64,000 nt of DNA from Clostridium tertium (lineage in GTDB: Bacteria > Bacillota > Clostridia > Clostridiales > Clostridiaceae). Below the pieces are notes generated by a model. It was given only the letters and a program-made list of their open reading frames with translations, made no database searches and was not told where the DNA came from. This document shows, piece by piece, positions 38,383-47,554 of the stretch. The DNA is taken from the NCBI RefSeq assembly GCF_017873245.1, contig NZ_JAGGJY010000013.1, forward strand, positions 62,001 to 126,000, in the 5' to 3' direction. A program made the position numbers and the translations under genes. Numbering within the stretch: the stretch's first letter is position 1; every line of letters starts with the position of its first letter.

Positions 38383-39058
38383 TTTCGTACATCCCCCTCT
38401 TAGTATCTCTTGCTATACATCCTTTCTCTATAGCAATAACTCTCTTCTTCATATTATCAACTATGTCCTTAGCATGAGTCGCCATTAATATAGTTGTACC
38501 TGCTCTGTTTATATCCTCTAATAAATCCATTATTTCCTTAGCTGTTTCTGGATCTAAATTCCCCGTTGGTTCATCACATATTAAAACTGATGGATTATTA
38601 ACTATTGCCCTTGCTAATGCAACTCTTTGTTGCTCTCCTCCTGATAATTCATTTGGGAACATCTTGTACTTATGAGAAAGTCCAACCAAAGATAATACCA
38701 TAGGAACTCTTTTTCTAATTTCCTTCTGAGAAGCTTCTACAACTCTCATCGCAAAAGCAACATTTTCATATACATTTAATGTAGGTATTAGTCTAAAGTC
38801 CTGAAAAACCATACCTATTTTTCTTCTATAATAAGGTATTTGTCTTCTTGTTATTGCTGAAAGTTTTTTTCCTGCAACTGTTATATCCCCAACTGTTGGA
38901 TCAGTTTCTTTAATTAACATCTTAATAAAAGTTGATTTCCCAGCTCCTGAAGGTCCAACTAAAAATACAAATTCACCTGACTCTATATTTATATTTACAT
39001 CTGCTAAAGCCTTAACATTATTATCATACAGCTTAGATACATTCTTAAATTCTATCAT
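38372..39058 (-). CDS. ftsE: Cell division ATP-binding protein FtsE
   Basis: ABC ATPase of 228 residues paired with FtsX. Walker A is GPSGAGKST near residue 36, the Q loop MVFQDFRL near 83, the signature LSGGEQQRVALARA near 138, Walker B VLICDEPTGNLD near 158, and the H loop ATH near 193. It sits on the cytoplasmic face and gates FtsX. ATG follows GCGAGGTGTTGTGAA. First gene of the ftsE-ftsX unit. Confidence 0.96.
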   Translation of the reverse strand: MIEFKNVSKLYDNNVKALADVNINIESGEFVFLVGPSGAGKSTFIKMLIKETDPTVGDITVAGKKLSAITRRQIPYYRRKIGMVFQDFRLIPTLNVYENVAFAMRVVEASQKEIRKRVPMVLSLVGLSHKYKMFPNELSGGEQQRVALARAIVNNPSVLICDEPTGNLDPETAKEIMDLLEDINRAGTTILMATHAKDIVDNMKKRVIAIEKGCIARDTKRGMYENED

Positions 39059-39211
39059 TTCACAACACCTCGCATAAGCGTATTTTTTTTAAAGTTGTTA
39101 AACCCATAGCGTTATTATAGCATAACAAAGTCTAAGGAAAAACTTTTTTTATGCTTTTACAACTAAGAAAATCTATATTTATTCAGTTTTCTGCAAAAAT
39201 TTCATTATTTC

Positions 39212-40048
39212 TTAATAATCTGCAAAGCCTTTACCTAAAGCCTCTGTCGATTCACTTACTGTTAAGAACGCTTCTGGATTTTTATTTTTTATAAATTGCT
39301 TTAGAGTTATAAATTGTTTTGATGTTAATACAGTATACACTATTGTCATATCTTCTTTTGTATATCCACCTTTTCCAGTTAATATTGTACATCCTCTATC
39401 AATATCATTATTTATAAAGTCTACAACTAATTTTTCCTTATTTGTAATTATAAATACTTGCTTAACTGGATTTAATCCTGCAATAAATTTATCAACTAAA
39501 ATTCCTATTAAAGTCGCACTTAAAAGTCCAAATAACCCTTTTTCTATCCCAAATGAGTAAATAGCCAATAAAGTTACTGTACAATCAGCTAATAGTAATC
39601 CTTGACCTATTGGCAAATGAAAATATTTATTAATAATTTTAGCAATTATACTAGTTCCACCTGTTGAAGCATCTTGATAAAACGTGATAGCTGTACCTAA
39701 AGCTAATACGGCTGAACCAAATACACATGCTAAAAATAAATTATCTGTAATTGCCTTTGGTTCAAAAAACGATTCAAAAATCCACATTATTACTGACATC
39801 ATTATAGTAGCATATATACTCTTTGCTCCAAAAGACCCACCGATTAAAAAAAATGCAAGAGCAAACAAGATAAAATTAAATATAAAAACTAATACACTTG
39901 GATTAATATCTATTAACTGATTTATAGCTAGAGCTAATCCTGAAACTCCTCCTGCTGCTATATCAAGTGGAAAGAAAAAATACTCTAATCCGAAGGCAAC
40001 TATTGCTACTCCTATTGTAGATAAAATATATTCTTTTAACTTTTTCAT
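39212..40048 (-). CDS. YitT-family membrane protein (paralogue 1)
   Basis: About 278 residues: five or six membrane helices (about 10-190) followed by a cytoplasmic DUF2179 domain (about 195-278) with DRGCTILTGKGGYT. The family is widespread in Firmicutes; its transport or structural role is not established. ATG at 40048 follows AAAAGGACAT. The frame runs 12 codons further to another ATG, but that start has a poorly spaced ribosome site. It shares much of its sequence pattern with the next gene, indicating a tandem duplication. Confidence 0.88.
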   Translation of the reverse strand: MKKLKEYILSTIGVAIVAFGLEYFFFPLDIAAGGVSGLALAINQLIDINPSVLVFIFNFILFALAFFLIGGSFGAKSIYATIMMSVIMWIFESFFEPKAITDNLFLACVFGSAVLALGTAITFYQDASTGGTSIIAKIINKYFHLPIGQGLLLADCTVTLLAIYSFGIEKGLFGLLSATLIGILVDKFIAGLNPVKQVFIITNKEKLVVDFINNDIDRGCTILTGKGGYTKEDMTIVYTVLTSKQFITLKQFIKNKNPEAFLTVSESTEALGKGFADY

Positions 40049-40093
40049 ATGTCCTTTTATTCTCCTTCTAATAAATAGTCCCATCCTTAACTA

Positions 40094-40939
40094 TTATTGT
40101 ATATTTTTAAAACCTTCTCCCATAACCTCATGAACTTCACCAACTGTTATAAATGCTTTTTCATCTACTTTTCCTATATATTGCTTTAACTTTATAAATT
40201 CACTTCTTCCTAAGACTGCATATAAAACACAAGTATCTTTTCCTGTAAAACCACCAATACCTTTTAAATATGTGCATCCTCTTTCTAAGTCATTCATTAT
40301 AAATTTTGCTATTTCGTCATGTTTACTACTTATAATTGTTACTTCCTTACATGCATGGAATCCTTCTATTACCTTATCTATAGCAATTCCGTTAATTATT
40401 ACTGAAAGCAGTCCATACAGCCCTATGTTTATACCAAAAGTAATAGCCCCTAATAAGGTTACTATAAAATCTACAGCTAATAAAGACTTACCTATATCAA
40501 TATGAAAAAATTTATTTAGTATTTTTGCTATTGTATCTGTACCTCCAGTCGATGCATTTGCATTAAATACTATTGCCATACCTACAGCTGTAATAAAGGT
40601 TCCAAATATTGAAGCTAACATTAAATCATTTGTTATAGCCTGAGGATTAAAGAAATTTTCAATTATAGTCATCATTCCAGCTAAGCTAAAACTTGAAACT
40701 ATAGTCTTAACCCCAAAATTTTTCCCAAGAAAAATAAATCCAACAACAAACAACACCAAGTCCATAATAAATACTAAAGGTCCAGTTGATATAGCCGGTA
40801 TATAATAATTTATTACTATTGCAAGTCCTGTTAACCCCCCTGCAGCAATATTATTAGGTATAAAGAAATATTCTAAAGATAGTGCAACCAAAAACACCCC
40901 TAGCAATATTAATAGATATTCTTTTATTTTATTATTCAT
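40094..40939 (-). CDS. YitT-family membrane protein (paralogue 2)
   Basis: A 281-residue homologue of its downstream neighbour. Both start with a KEYxLxxxGVxxVAxxLEYFFxPxxIAAGG pattern and share a N/DASTGGT segment near residue 128 and a DRGCT/ERGCT motif opening the DUF2179 domain near 218. Function is unknown in both. ATG follows GGGGGATATAT. The pair is about 45 bases apart and probably cotranscribed. Divergence between the copies suggests an old duplication that may allow hetero-oligomers. Confidence 0.88.
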   Translation of the reverse strand: MNNKIKEYLLILLGVFLVALSLEYFFIPNNIAAGGLTGLAIVINYYIPAISTGPLVFIMDLVLFVVGFIFLGKNFGVKTIVSSFSLAGMMTIIENFFNPQAITNDLMLASIFGTFITAVGMAIVFNANASTGGTDTIAKILNKFFHIDIGKSLLAVDFIVTLLGAITFGINIGLYGLLSVIINGIAIDKVIEGFHACKEVTIISSKHDEIAKFIMNDLERGCTYLKGIGGFTGKDTCVLYAVLGRSEFIKLKQYIGKVDEKAFITVGEVHEVMGEGFKNIQ

Positions 40940-41091
40940 ATATATCCCCCTTTCTTCGAGAATTTTTATTATTTTTCCTCATTTTATTGTTTCTTATCCA
41001 AATCTTATACTAATATTTTCTTATAATAATTAAATAAACTTCATTTACTATTATATTACTATTTTTGTTAATTGTAATTTAAAATTTAAAA

Positions 41092-41122
41092 ATAAAAAGC
41101 TGTAGATAATTTCTACAGCTTT
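41092..41122 (-). terminator. Terminator of the split transketolase operon
   Basis: AAAGCTGTAGA pairs perfectly with TCTACAGCTTT across 5 bases, then TTTTATTTTT on the minus strand. Confidence 0.9.
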
Positions 41123-41177
41123 AGTGGTAAATATAGCTATTTTTAGTGATTTATTTTAAATTATTATAGTAAGCTTG

Positions 41178-42122
41178 TTATTTCTTTAGAGAAATTGCTT
41201 TTTTAGCCTTTTCTACAACATTAGCTGATGTTAATCCATACTTTTCTAATAGTTGATTTGGCAATCCACTTTCTCCAAACACATCATTTACTCCAACCTT
41301 TAATACTGGTACTGGAATTTCTTCTGTTATTACTTCTGATACAGCTGAACCAAGTCCACCAATTACATTATGTTCTTCAACAGTAACTATAGCTCCTGTT
41401 TCTTTTGCAGCTTTAACTAATATTTCCTTATCTATAGGCTTTAATGTATGAATATTTAATACTCTTGCATTAATTCCTTGCTTTCCCAACTCTTCTTTTG
41501 CTTCTAATGCAACATCTACCATTATTCCTGTAGCAACTATTGTTACATCATTTCCTTCAGTTAATGTTACACCTTTTCCTATTTTAAATTCATAAGTATT
41601 TTCATCATTTATAACATTTACTGCCGCTCTTCCAAGTCTTACATAACAAGGACCATCATATTCTGCAATAGCCTTTATAGCTGATTCAGTTTCTACAGCA
41701 TCTGCTGGACATATTACAGTCATGTTAGGGATACTCCTCATTAAAGCTAAATCCTCTATAGCTTGATGAGATGCTCCATCTTCTCCTACTGTTAGACCAG
41801 CATGAGTTGCACATATTTTAACATTTAACTTTGGATAACAAATAGAGTTTCTAATTTGCTCAAATGCTCTCCCTGCTGCAAACATAGCAAAAGTACTTAC
41901 ATATGGTACTTTACCACAAGTAGACAAACCTGCTGCAACACCCATCATATTTCCTTCTGCTATTCCCATATTAAAAAATCTTTCTTCACAAACAGCTTTA
42001 AAATCTGCAGTTTTGGTAGATTTTGAAAGATCTGCATCTAAAACTACTATATTTTCATTTACATTTGCTAATGAAGCTAATGCTTTTCCATAAGCTTCTC
42101 TTGTGGCAATCTTCTTACTCAT
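41178..42122 (-). CDS. Transketolase, C-terminal (pyrimidine-binding) subunit
   Basis: A 314-residue second half of a split transketolase. It contains the pyrimidine-binding domain with the catalytic Glu region FFNMGIAEGNMMGVAAGLS near residue 48, THAGLTVGEDGASHQAIEDLALMR near 106, and the C-terminal transketolase domain (about 190-310). With the N-terminal subunit it moves two-carbon units between ketoses and aldoses in the pentose phosphate pathway. Its start overlaps the stop of the other subunit by one base (TAATG), so the two halves are made stoichiometrically. Confidence 0.93.
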   Translation of the reverse strand: MSKKIATREAYGKALASLANVNENIVVLDADLSKSTKTADFKAVCEERFFNMGIAEGNMMGVAAGLSTCGKVPYVSTFAMFAAGRAFEQIRNSICYPKLNVKICATHAGLTVGEDGASHQAIEDLALMRSIPNMTVICPADAVETESAIKAIAEYDGPCYVRLGRAAVNVINDENTYEFKIGKGVTLTEGNDVTIVATGIMVDVALEAKEELGKQGINARVLNIHTLKPIDKEILVKAAKETGAIVTVEEHNVIGGLGSAVSEVITEEIPVPVLKVGVNDVFGESGLPNQLLEKYGLTSANVVEKAKKAISLKK

Positions 42123-42946
42123 TAATTGTTACCTCCAATTTCTGCTAATGCTTGCTTACATTGTTCTTTATTTGGTGCTGTTCCATGCCATGATGCTTGA
42201 TTTTCCATGAATGAAACACCTTTACCCTTTATTGTATTACATATAACAACTGTTGGCTTTCCTTTGCAATTTTTAGCTTTTTCTATTGCATTAAGTATTT
42301 CATATATATCATGGCCATCTATTACCAAAACGTTCCAACCAAAAGCTTCAAACTTTTTATCTATTGGTGAAGGATTCATAACTTTTGTTATATCTCCATC
42401 TATTTGTAAACCATTAAAATCAATAAATGCAGTTAAATTATCTAATTTATAATGAGCTGCTGACATAGCTGCTTCCCAAACTTGACCTTCTTCAAGTTCT
42501 CCATCTCCTAAAAGTGCATAAACTCTATAATCTTTATTATCTATCTTACCAGCTAAAGACATTCCTACCGCTACTGAAATACCTTGGCCTAATGATCCAG
42601 TCGACATGTCTATTCCAGGTAAGCATTTCATGCTTGGGTGTCCTTGTAATCTTGATCCAATCTTTCTTAAAGTACTTAACTCCTCAACAGGGAAATATCC
42701 TCTTCTCGCCAATACACTATATAAAACAGGAGCTGCATGACCTTTAGATAAAACAAATCTATCTCTATCTGCATCCTTAGGATTTTTCGGATCTATGTTC
42801 ATCTCTCCAAAAAATAATGTAGTTAATATATCTGCCGCTGATAATGAACCACCTGGATGTCCTGAACATGATTCTGTCAACATTGAAACTATATCTCCAC
42901 GTACAGTTTTAGCTAATGACCTTAATTCTTCAATATTTTTAATCAT
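42122..42946 (-). CDS. Transketolase, N-terminal (TPP-binding) subunit
   Basis: A 274-residue first half of a split transketolase. It has [12 protein letters not shown] near residue 30, SKGHAAP near 68, and the thiamine diphosphate motif [13 protein letters not shown] near 146 (the G-D-G...N motif with the metal-binding Asp). Split transketolases are common in clostridia and archaea. ATG follows TAGGAGGATAAAA. It is the first gene of the pair. Confidence 0.93.
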   Translation of the reverse strand: MIKNIEELRSLAKTVRGDIVSMLTESCSGHPGGSLSAADILTTLFFGEMNIDPKNPKDADRDRFVLSKGHAAPVLYSVLARRGYFPVEELSTLRKIGSRLQGHPSMKCLPGIDMSTGSLGQGISVAVGMSLAGKIDNKDYRVYALLGDGELEEGQVWEAAMSAAHYKLDNLTAFIDFNGLQIDGDITKVMNPSPIDKKFEAFGWNVLVIDGHDIYEILNAIEKAKNCKGKPTVVICNTIKGKGVSFMENQASWHGTAPNKEQCKQALAEIGGNN

Positions 42947-43146
42947 TTTTTATCCTCCTAAGATTTTAATTTACCTGTAACTATATTGTGCTAAATTTTC
43001 TAAAATTATTTTAGCATAATATTTTTATTCTGTATATACTAATTGTTTATTTTTTTCATAAAACATAATATTTATTAGCAAAAGTGCTACTCTATTTATT
43101 TATAGTATATCACTTTGCGCTGTGTCTTGTCATTTTCTATATAAAT

Positions 43147-43171
43147 AAAAGAAACCCAATATGGGTTTCTT
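43147..43171 (-). terminator. Terminator of mazEF
   Basis: AAGAAACCCA and TGGGTTTCTT form a 10-base perfect stem with a 3- to 5-base loop and a trailing T run on the minus strand. Confidence 0.85.
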
Positions 43172-43206
43172 AAGTATTTAATATACTCTTTTATATAAAT
43201 AAAACT

Positions 43207-43560
43207 TTATGCAAGATTTAAACTAATTAATAAAGCTTTATTAACTTTTTTCATATCGGCATCTGTCATATGCCCAATTTTTTCTTTTAGTCTTTTTTTA
43301 TCCAAAGTCCTTACCTGTTCTAATAAAACAACAGAATCTCTATTTAATCCATATTCTTCTGAAGAAATTTCAACATGAGTAGGTAACTTTGCCTTATTAA
43401 TCTGAGATGTTATAGCTGCTACTATAACTGTTGGACTATATTTATTACCTATATCATTTTGAATTATTATAACTGGTCTAATTCCACCTTGCTCTGAACC
43501 AATAACAGGACTTAAATCTGCATAAAAAATATCCCCTCTTTTTACTACCATAGTCGTCAT
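43207..43560 (-). CDS. mazF: MazF/PemK-family mRNA interferase toxin
   Basis: A 117-residue endoribonuclease, the normal size for Firmicute MazF/NdoA. The start [16 protein letters not shown] fits family starts. The conserved Arg in [16 protein letters not shown] and the Thr in AAITSQ that build the catalytic site are present. It cleaves single-stranded mRNA at short motifs and is neutralised by the upstream gene product. ATG at 43560 is chosen; an upstream TTG (43581) would extend it into the mazE end. The two genes are 8 bases apart. Confidence 0.93.
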   Translation of the reverse strand: MTTMVVKRGDIFYADLSPVIGSEQGGIRPVIIIQNDIGNKYSPTVIVAAITSQINKAKLPTHVEISSEEYGLNRDSVVLLEQVRTLDKKRLKEKIGHMTDADMKKVNKALLISLNLA

Positions 43561-43568
43561 TAGAAATA

Positions 43569-43811
43569 TCACACTCCGCAAAGCCAGTTCTCATATTCAT
43601 TAATATCTGCACATTCGCATTCGAAAGGAAGTTGTGAAAGCTCCAAATTAATTTTTGCCATCTCTTCATAGCCAGCTTTCATTAATTTAAAAAATTCCGT
43701 ATTAAATTGATTTTCATTATATTCTATTAAATCACACTCAATAAATTGACTATTTTTTTTAATTTTAACCGCATTTTTTATAAAATTTAGTTTTTTAACA
43801 TTTTTAGACAT
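43569..43811 (-). CDS. mazE: MazE-type antitoxin
   Basis: An 80-residue partner of MazF. The C-terminal half ([19 protein letters not shown], about 44-62) is the acidic, toxin-binding segment seen in clostridial MazE. The N-terminal 40 residues should form the DNA-binding part, but I do not see a clean ribbon-helix-helix pattern. ATG is within a GGAGGCAAATTATG context. A consensus promoter lies upstream, and an inverted repeat links that promoter with this start codon, suggesting operator control by MazE or MazEF. Confidence 0.8.
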   Translation of the reverse strand: MSKNVKKLNFIKNAVKIKKNSQFIECDLIEYNENQFNTEFFKLMKAGYEEMAKINLELSQLPFECECADINEYENWLCGV

Positions 43812-43869
43812 AATTTGCCTCCAGGTAGTAAAAATCTATGTATGAATAAATTATATTGCAAATTATGTC
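43807..43869. repeat. 12-bp perfect inverted repeat spanning the mazEF promoter and start codon
   Basis: GACATAATTTGC (43807-43818) recurs exactly inverted at 43858-43869. One arm covers the mazE ATG just after the ribosome site, and the other fills the -35/-10 spacer. As the predicted transcript starts between the arms, only a DNA-level operator is possible, not an RNA hairpin. Confidence 0.8.
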
Positions 43870-43879
43870 ACTTTGTCAA
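43850..43879 (-). promoter_or_regulatory. Consensus sigma-A promoter of mazEF
   Basis: TTGACA (43874-43879), 18-base spacer, TATAAT (43850-43855) on the minus strand; both hexamers are perfect. Predicted start is near 43843, about 32 bases before mazE. Confidence 0.85.
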
Positions 43880-44143
43880 AACTTATGTTTCACTTTTCTT
43901 GATTAATTTACTATTTTTATATTTTTTTGTATTTTTATAACTTATTAGAATAAAAATAGCATCACTTTATGATATTTATTATTATTTTTGACTTTCCATA
44001 TTTATTTAATTCTTATCTACCTGGCTTTTTATTTTTTTCTTAATGTTAAAACTATTGTTTATACTTATGTACTCCATTTTCTCTAATTTCTTAACGTGTA
44101 CTAATATCAAACTTAAATATTGAACTGGTTATTTTTATTTTAC
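43880..44143. other. Intergenic stretch between the mazEF promoter and the GerS-like gene
   Basis: AT-rich, with no open frame carrying a ribosome binding site. In Bacillus and many clostridia alr (alanine racemase) occupies this position; no trace of it could be seen. Confidence 0.5.
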
Positions 44144-44755
44144 TTATTCTAGCAATCCGCTATCTAATTGCTTTAATTTTTCAAAATCCCTATATACAAT
44201 TCTTATTCTGTCTTTTCCATCCTTATCATAAATAATAGCTCCTATTGGAGTTTTTTCTTGTTTATCAATAAAAATTTTGACTTTATCTAGATGATCATTT
44301 TTTAAAAACACTTCACATGTAAACTCTATATAAGCTGTATCTCCCCACTCTTCTTGTCCTTCTTTAATTCCATTTTCGTCTATAGGATATGATAATAATT
44401 TATTTAAAAAGGCTAACGAATGTATCTCATCCATATCATTTTCCATAGTATATTCTTTATTCGAAATACCATCCTTTACTATCACTTTATTATCTCTATA
44501 TATTTTTGATCTATCTTCTCCAAAATCAATTCTACCACCAATATCCTTTGAATAATATTGTGTAGTTTCTTCCCGTTCTTCTCCTCTCGTATTTTTTATT
44601 ATATATTCTACTCTTGTACTATAACACTTTATCTCTTTTAAAGATTTTATTATTTCCTCATTAGTTGGCTCTGCTGTAGCTCTAAATAATATTACTAAAA
44701 TAATTGATATAAAAGGTATACACACCATAAGTATTAATAATAATTTCTTTTTCAT
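44144..44755 (-). CDS. GerS/YdcC-like (LolA-fold) envelope protein
   Basis: A 203-residue protein with an N-terminal hydrophobic segment (residues 5-24) and an extracytoplasmic beta-rich domain resembling the LolA fold (ITRVEYIIKNTRG-like opening, paired strands to the end). Position between acpS/nnr and mazEF matches ydcC of Bacillus and the gerS-type genes of clostridia. GerS in C. difficile is a lipoprotein needed for cortex modification with CwlD during spore formation. Here the Cys near residue 11 (LMVC) is not a good lipobox, so it may stay as an uncleaved anchor. ATG follows TTAGGAGGGTTT. Assignment is by context and fold pattern. Confidence 0.65.
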   Translation of the reverse strand: MKKKLLLILMVCIPFISIILVILFRATAEPTNEEIIKSLKEIKCYSTRVEYIIKNTRGEEREETTQYYSKDIGGRIDFGEDRSKIYRDNKVIVKDGISNKEYTMENDMDEIHSLAFLNKLLSYPIDENGIKEGQEEWGDTAYIEFTCEVFLKNDHLDKVKIFIDKQEKTPIGAIIYDKDGKDRIRIVYRDFEKLKQLDSGLLE

Positions 44756-44828
44756 AAACCCTCCTAAAGCTTTACTATTTATAATTACTAATATTAGCCT
44801 TAATCAGATTTTATTCATACTTTAATCT

Positions 44829-46325
44829 TTAACCAACTATATAATTCATAACTTTAGATATATTTTCTATAACTTCAGATGCTACTGTACAATATTTTTC
44901 ATGGGATGCAAATTCTCCTGCTACTCCATGTATATATGTGCCAAGCAAGGCTGAATTTATAAGTGAATGACTCTGTCCTATTAACGCTGAAATAATTCCA
45001 GTTAGGCAGTCCCCCATGCCTCCTGAAGCCATTTTGCTATTACCTGAATTATTTATGTAAACATTATTCCCATCTGTGATTACAGTATTATATCCCTTCA
45101 ATACAACTATAATCTCATTTTCCTTTGCATATCTCTTAGCTACCTCTAGTCTATTATCTTCAACAAATGATATAGATCTACCTATAAGCCTTGCCATTTC
45201 TCCTGGGTGTGGAGTAAATATCGCTTTTCCTTTTAAAGCATTCATCATGCTCTTATCTCTTGCTATTAATTGAAGTGCACCTGCATCGACTACGAAAAAC
45301 TTATCTCCATGATTCCCTATATCACTCAATATATCTTTATATACTTTTTCTTCAGTCATGCCAGGTCCTATTGCAATTACATCTGAATCATTCAATAGTT
45401 TTTTTACCTTATCTCTCTCCTCTATATCTAAAGTCATTGCTTCAATTAACTTACAACTTAATTTATCTTGTACATATTTCGAAGACACTAAAGTCGTTAA
45501 ACCGGCCCCTGATTTAACACATGCTTCAGTAGCTATATATGCTGCTCCCGTATATCCTTTGCTACCTGCTAAAATTGCAACTTTTCCGTACTTTCCTTTA
45601 TGACCATATAAACTTCTCTTTTTTAATATTTGTGCATATTGATCCCTATCTAAAATAAATATATTTTCCGAATTAACTTTCTTAGCATCCTCTGGAATGC
45701 CTATATTCAAAACATTAAGCTCCCCTAAATAACTTAATGCTTTATACTCAATAAATCCCCTTTTTATAACTTCAAACGTATAAGTTATATCAGCTTCTAT
45801 AGATGCCCCCATTATCTCCCCATTATCTGCATTTAGGCCTGATGGAACATCAATACTCACTTTTATACCAACGCATTCATTTATGATATTAATTAATTTT
45901 ATATAAAAAGAATCTAAATTTCTATTTAATCCTACTCCAAAAATACAATCTATCGCAATATTATAATTGTTACATGTAGGTATTAAACTTTTAATATCTT
46001 CATCAGTTTTTATATAGGCAATATTAGTTGTAATCTTTTCTAATATATTTAGATTAATAGAAAAATCGCTAGAACATTTACCAGCTCTGTTTATAATAAC
46101 TACATAAACATCTTTATTTTTTAAAATTAATTTTCTTGCAATAGCTAATCCGTCCCCACCATTATTTCCATTTCCACAAAAAACAATAAATTTTTCTCCT
46201 AAGTTGACTACTTTATTTACTATCTCATTTGCTGCATTTTCCATGAGGACTATGCTTGGTATCCCAATCTCATCTATAGTGTATCTATCTACCTTTTTAC
46301 ATTTATTTGTTGACATTATATACAT
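44829..46325 (-). CDS. nnr: Bifunctional NAD(P)H-hydrate epimerase / ADP-dependent dehydratase
   Basis: Repairs damaged NADHX and NADPHX. In its 498 residues, the N-terminal epimerase (YjeF_N) domain spans 1-215, with FCGNGNNGGDGLAIAR near 50 and DCIFGVGLNR near 125. The C-terminal ADP-dependent dehydratase (YjeF_C, ribokinase-like) spans 225-498, with AIGPGMTEE near 316, FTPHPGEMARL near 372 and MASGGMGDCLTGIISALIG near 445. ATG shares its A with the acpS stop (TAATG), so the two are coupled. Confidence 0.95.
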   Translation of the reverse strand: MYIMSTNKCKKVDRYTIDEIGIPSIVLMENAANEIVNKVVNLGEKFIVFCGNGNNGGDGLAIARKLILKNKDVYVVIINRAGKCSSDFSINLNILEKITTNIAYIKTDEDIKSLIPTCNNYNIAIDCIFGVGLNRNLDSFYIKLINIINECVGIKVSIDVPSGLNADNGEIMGASIEADITYTFEVIKRGFIEYKALSYLGELNVLNIGIPEDAKKVNSENIFILDRDQYAQILKKRSLYGHKGKYGKVAILAGSKGYTGAAYIATEACVKSGAGLTTLVSSKYVQDKLSCKLIEAMTLDIEERDKVKKLLNDSDVIAIGPGMTEEKVYKDILSDIGNHGDKFFVVDAGALQLIARDKSMMNALKGKAIFTPHPGEMARLIGRSISFVEDNRLEVAKRYAKENEIIVVLKGYNTVITDGNNVYINNSGNSKMASGGMGDCLTGIISALIGQSHSLINSALLGTYIHGVAGEFASHEKYCTVASEVIENISKVMNYIVG

Positions 46326-46693
46326 TATGATTCCTCCAAAATAGCAAAGGCTATTGCTGATGTATTATTATGTGATATTGATAAATTCAATTTATATGAT
46401 TTTCCTATTAATCTATCTATATTATCACTTAAAAATACTATTGGCTTTCCTAACTCATCCCTTAAAACCTCTATTTCTCTTAATGAAAATCCCCTTATAC
46501 CAGTACCAAATGATTTGCTTATTGCTTCTTTAGCTGCGAAATTTCCTGCAATTACTTCATATCTCATATTTCTCTCTTTAAACATTTCTATTTCTTTATT
46601 TGTAAATACCTTTTCCACAAACCCATTTGTTTTATCCACAGCTTTTCTTATTCTATTTATTTCAATTATGTCCGTTCCTATTCCAATTATCAT
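46325..46693 (-). CDS. acpS: Holo-[acyl-carrier-protein] synthase
   Basis: Transfers phosphopantetheine from CoA to acyl carrier protein for fatty acid synthesis. Its 122 residues are the standard AcpS length. The N-terminal GIGTDIIEINRI holds the Mg-binding Asp, and NFAAKEAISKSFGTG near 50 holds the conserved Glu-Lys pair. The ATG at 46693 follows AGAGGTGATTTTT. The frame could extend 20 codons upstream, but that part lacks family similarity. First gene of acpS-nnr, with the GerS-like gene next. Confidence 0.95.
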   Translation of the reverse strand: MIIGIGTDIIEINRIRKAVDKTNGFVEKVFTNKEIEMFKERNMRYEVIAGNFAAKEAISKSFGTGIRGFSLREIEVLRDELGKPIVFLSDNIDRLIGKSYKLNLSISHNNTSAIAFAILEES

Positions 46694-46762
46694 AAAAATC
46701 ACCTCTAAATATATTTTACTATAAATATTAGATTTTATATGATTTTTACCCATACTTTAAAA

Positions 46763-47068
46763 TTATAAATTAAAATCTGATACATATTCATCAACATACT
46801 CTCCTAATATGTCAACAAGGTGTATTGGAGATACTTGATTATCATGTATCAAACTAAGAAGTTCTTTAACTTTTTCTTCTATATTTGAAATCTTTCTGAT
46901 TTCATCCCTCTCTATATTTACTACATTTCCTTCTATTAAATCTTGCCTCTCTGCCTCTATACCAAATGCTTGTCCACCATAGAAGTCCTCACTTATAATC
47001 CTATAAGCATATCTGCTTTCTTTTTCTTCATTTTTTGTAACATTGTACAAGCTATCAACAATATACAT
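46763..47068 (-). CDS. Small conserved clostridial protein, DUF6514-like
   Basis: A 101-residue soluble protein with no signal or membrane segment. It contains YAYRIISEDFYGGQAFGIEAER and ends in an acidic helix, SPIHLVDILGEYVDEYVSD. The pattern matches small clostridial proteins I associate with DUF6514, whose function is unknown. ATG has AAAGGGGGGAATAAA upstream, a strong site. Spacing to acpS is about 70 bases; cotranscription is possible. Confidence 0.7.
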   Translation of the reverse strand: MYIVDSLYNVTKNEEKESRYAYRIISEDFYGGQAFGIEAERQDLIEGNVVNIERDEIRKISNIEEKVKELLSLIHDNQVSPIHLVDILGEYVDEYVSDFNL

Positions 47069-47458
47069 TTTATTCCCCCCTTTATCAGCTATTAATTAAT
47101 TTATTAACCACTACATTAAAAACATAACATAGATAATATTAAAACAATGTCAAACATTGTTTGTTTCATATATAAAATATTCCTTTATATTTTTACAATA
47201 TTTTCTTTGTAGATTTCAGATATATAACATCAATTAATTTCAATTAAATTTTCACTCAAAAAACCTATAGTTCATTTGTCGATTTAAGTATTTTCCTATT
47301 ATTAGGTTTATCTAATTTATAGTTATATTGCTGATTTAGTAATAATATTAGCTTATTATTGTTAAACTACATTTAATTATAATTTTTTGATATAAAAAAA
47401 TATTTTATTTGAATTAAGAATATAAAATGCAAATTTATAATAAATATTTTAAATAGTT
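47069..47458. other. Divergent intergenic region, no gene seen
   Basis: Very AT-rich stretch between the DUF6514-like gene (minus) and the flavodiiron gene (plus). Beyond the fdpF promoter and PerR-like box at its right end I see no frame with a ribosome site and no strong hairpin. Confidence 0.6.
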
Positions 47459-47459
47459 A

Positions 47460-47488
47460 TTGATATTGTTAATAATTAGACATATAAT
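47460..47488 (+). promoter_or_regulatory. Sigma-A promoter of the flavodiiron gene
   Basis: TTGATA (47460-47465), 17-base spacer, TATAAT (47483-47488). Predicted start is near 47495, about 60 bases before the ATG. Confidence 0.65.
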
Positions 47489-47505
47489 ATTTTTTATAGT
47501 AACTT

Positions 47506-47520
47506 TTATAATAATTATTA
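47506..47520. promoter_or_regulatory. PerR-like box upstream of the flavodiiron gene
   Basis: TTATAATAATTATTA matches the Bacillus PerR consensus TTATAATNATTATAA at 13 of 14 defined positions. It lies just after the predicted transcription start, a repressing position. AT-rich DNA raises the chance rate. Confidence 0.6.
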
Positions 47521-47554
47521 TTATATAATATTAATTTAAGGCAGGTGTCGATTT

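Noticed and set aside
43478..43669. Second minus-strand frame across the mazE/mazF junction
   Set aside because: Overlaps both well-supported genes in another frame and has no family pattern.
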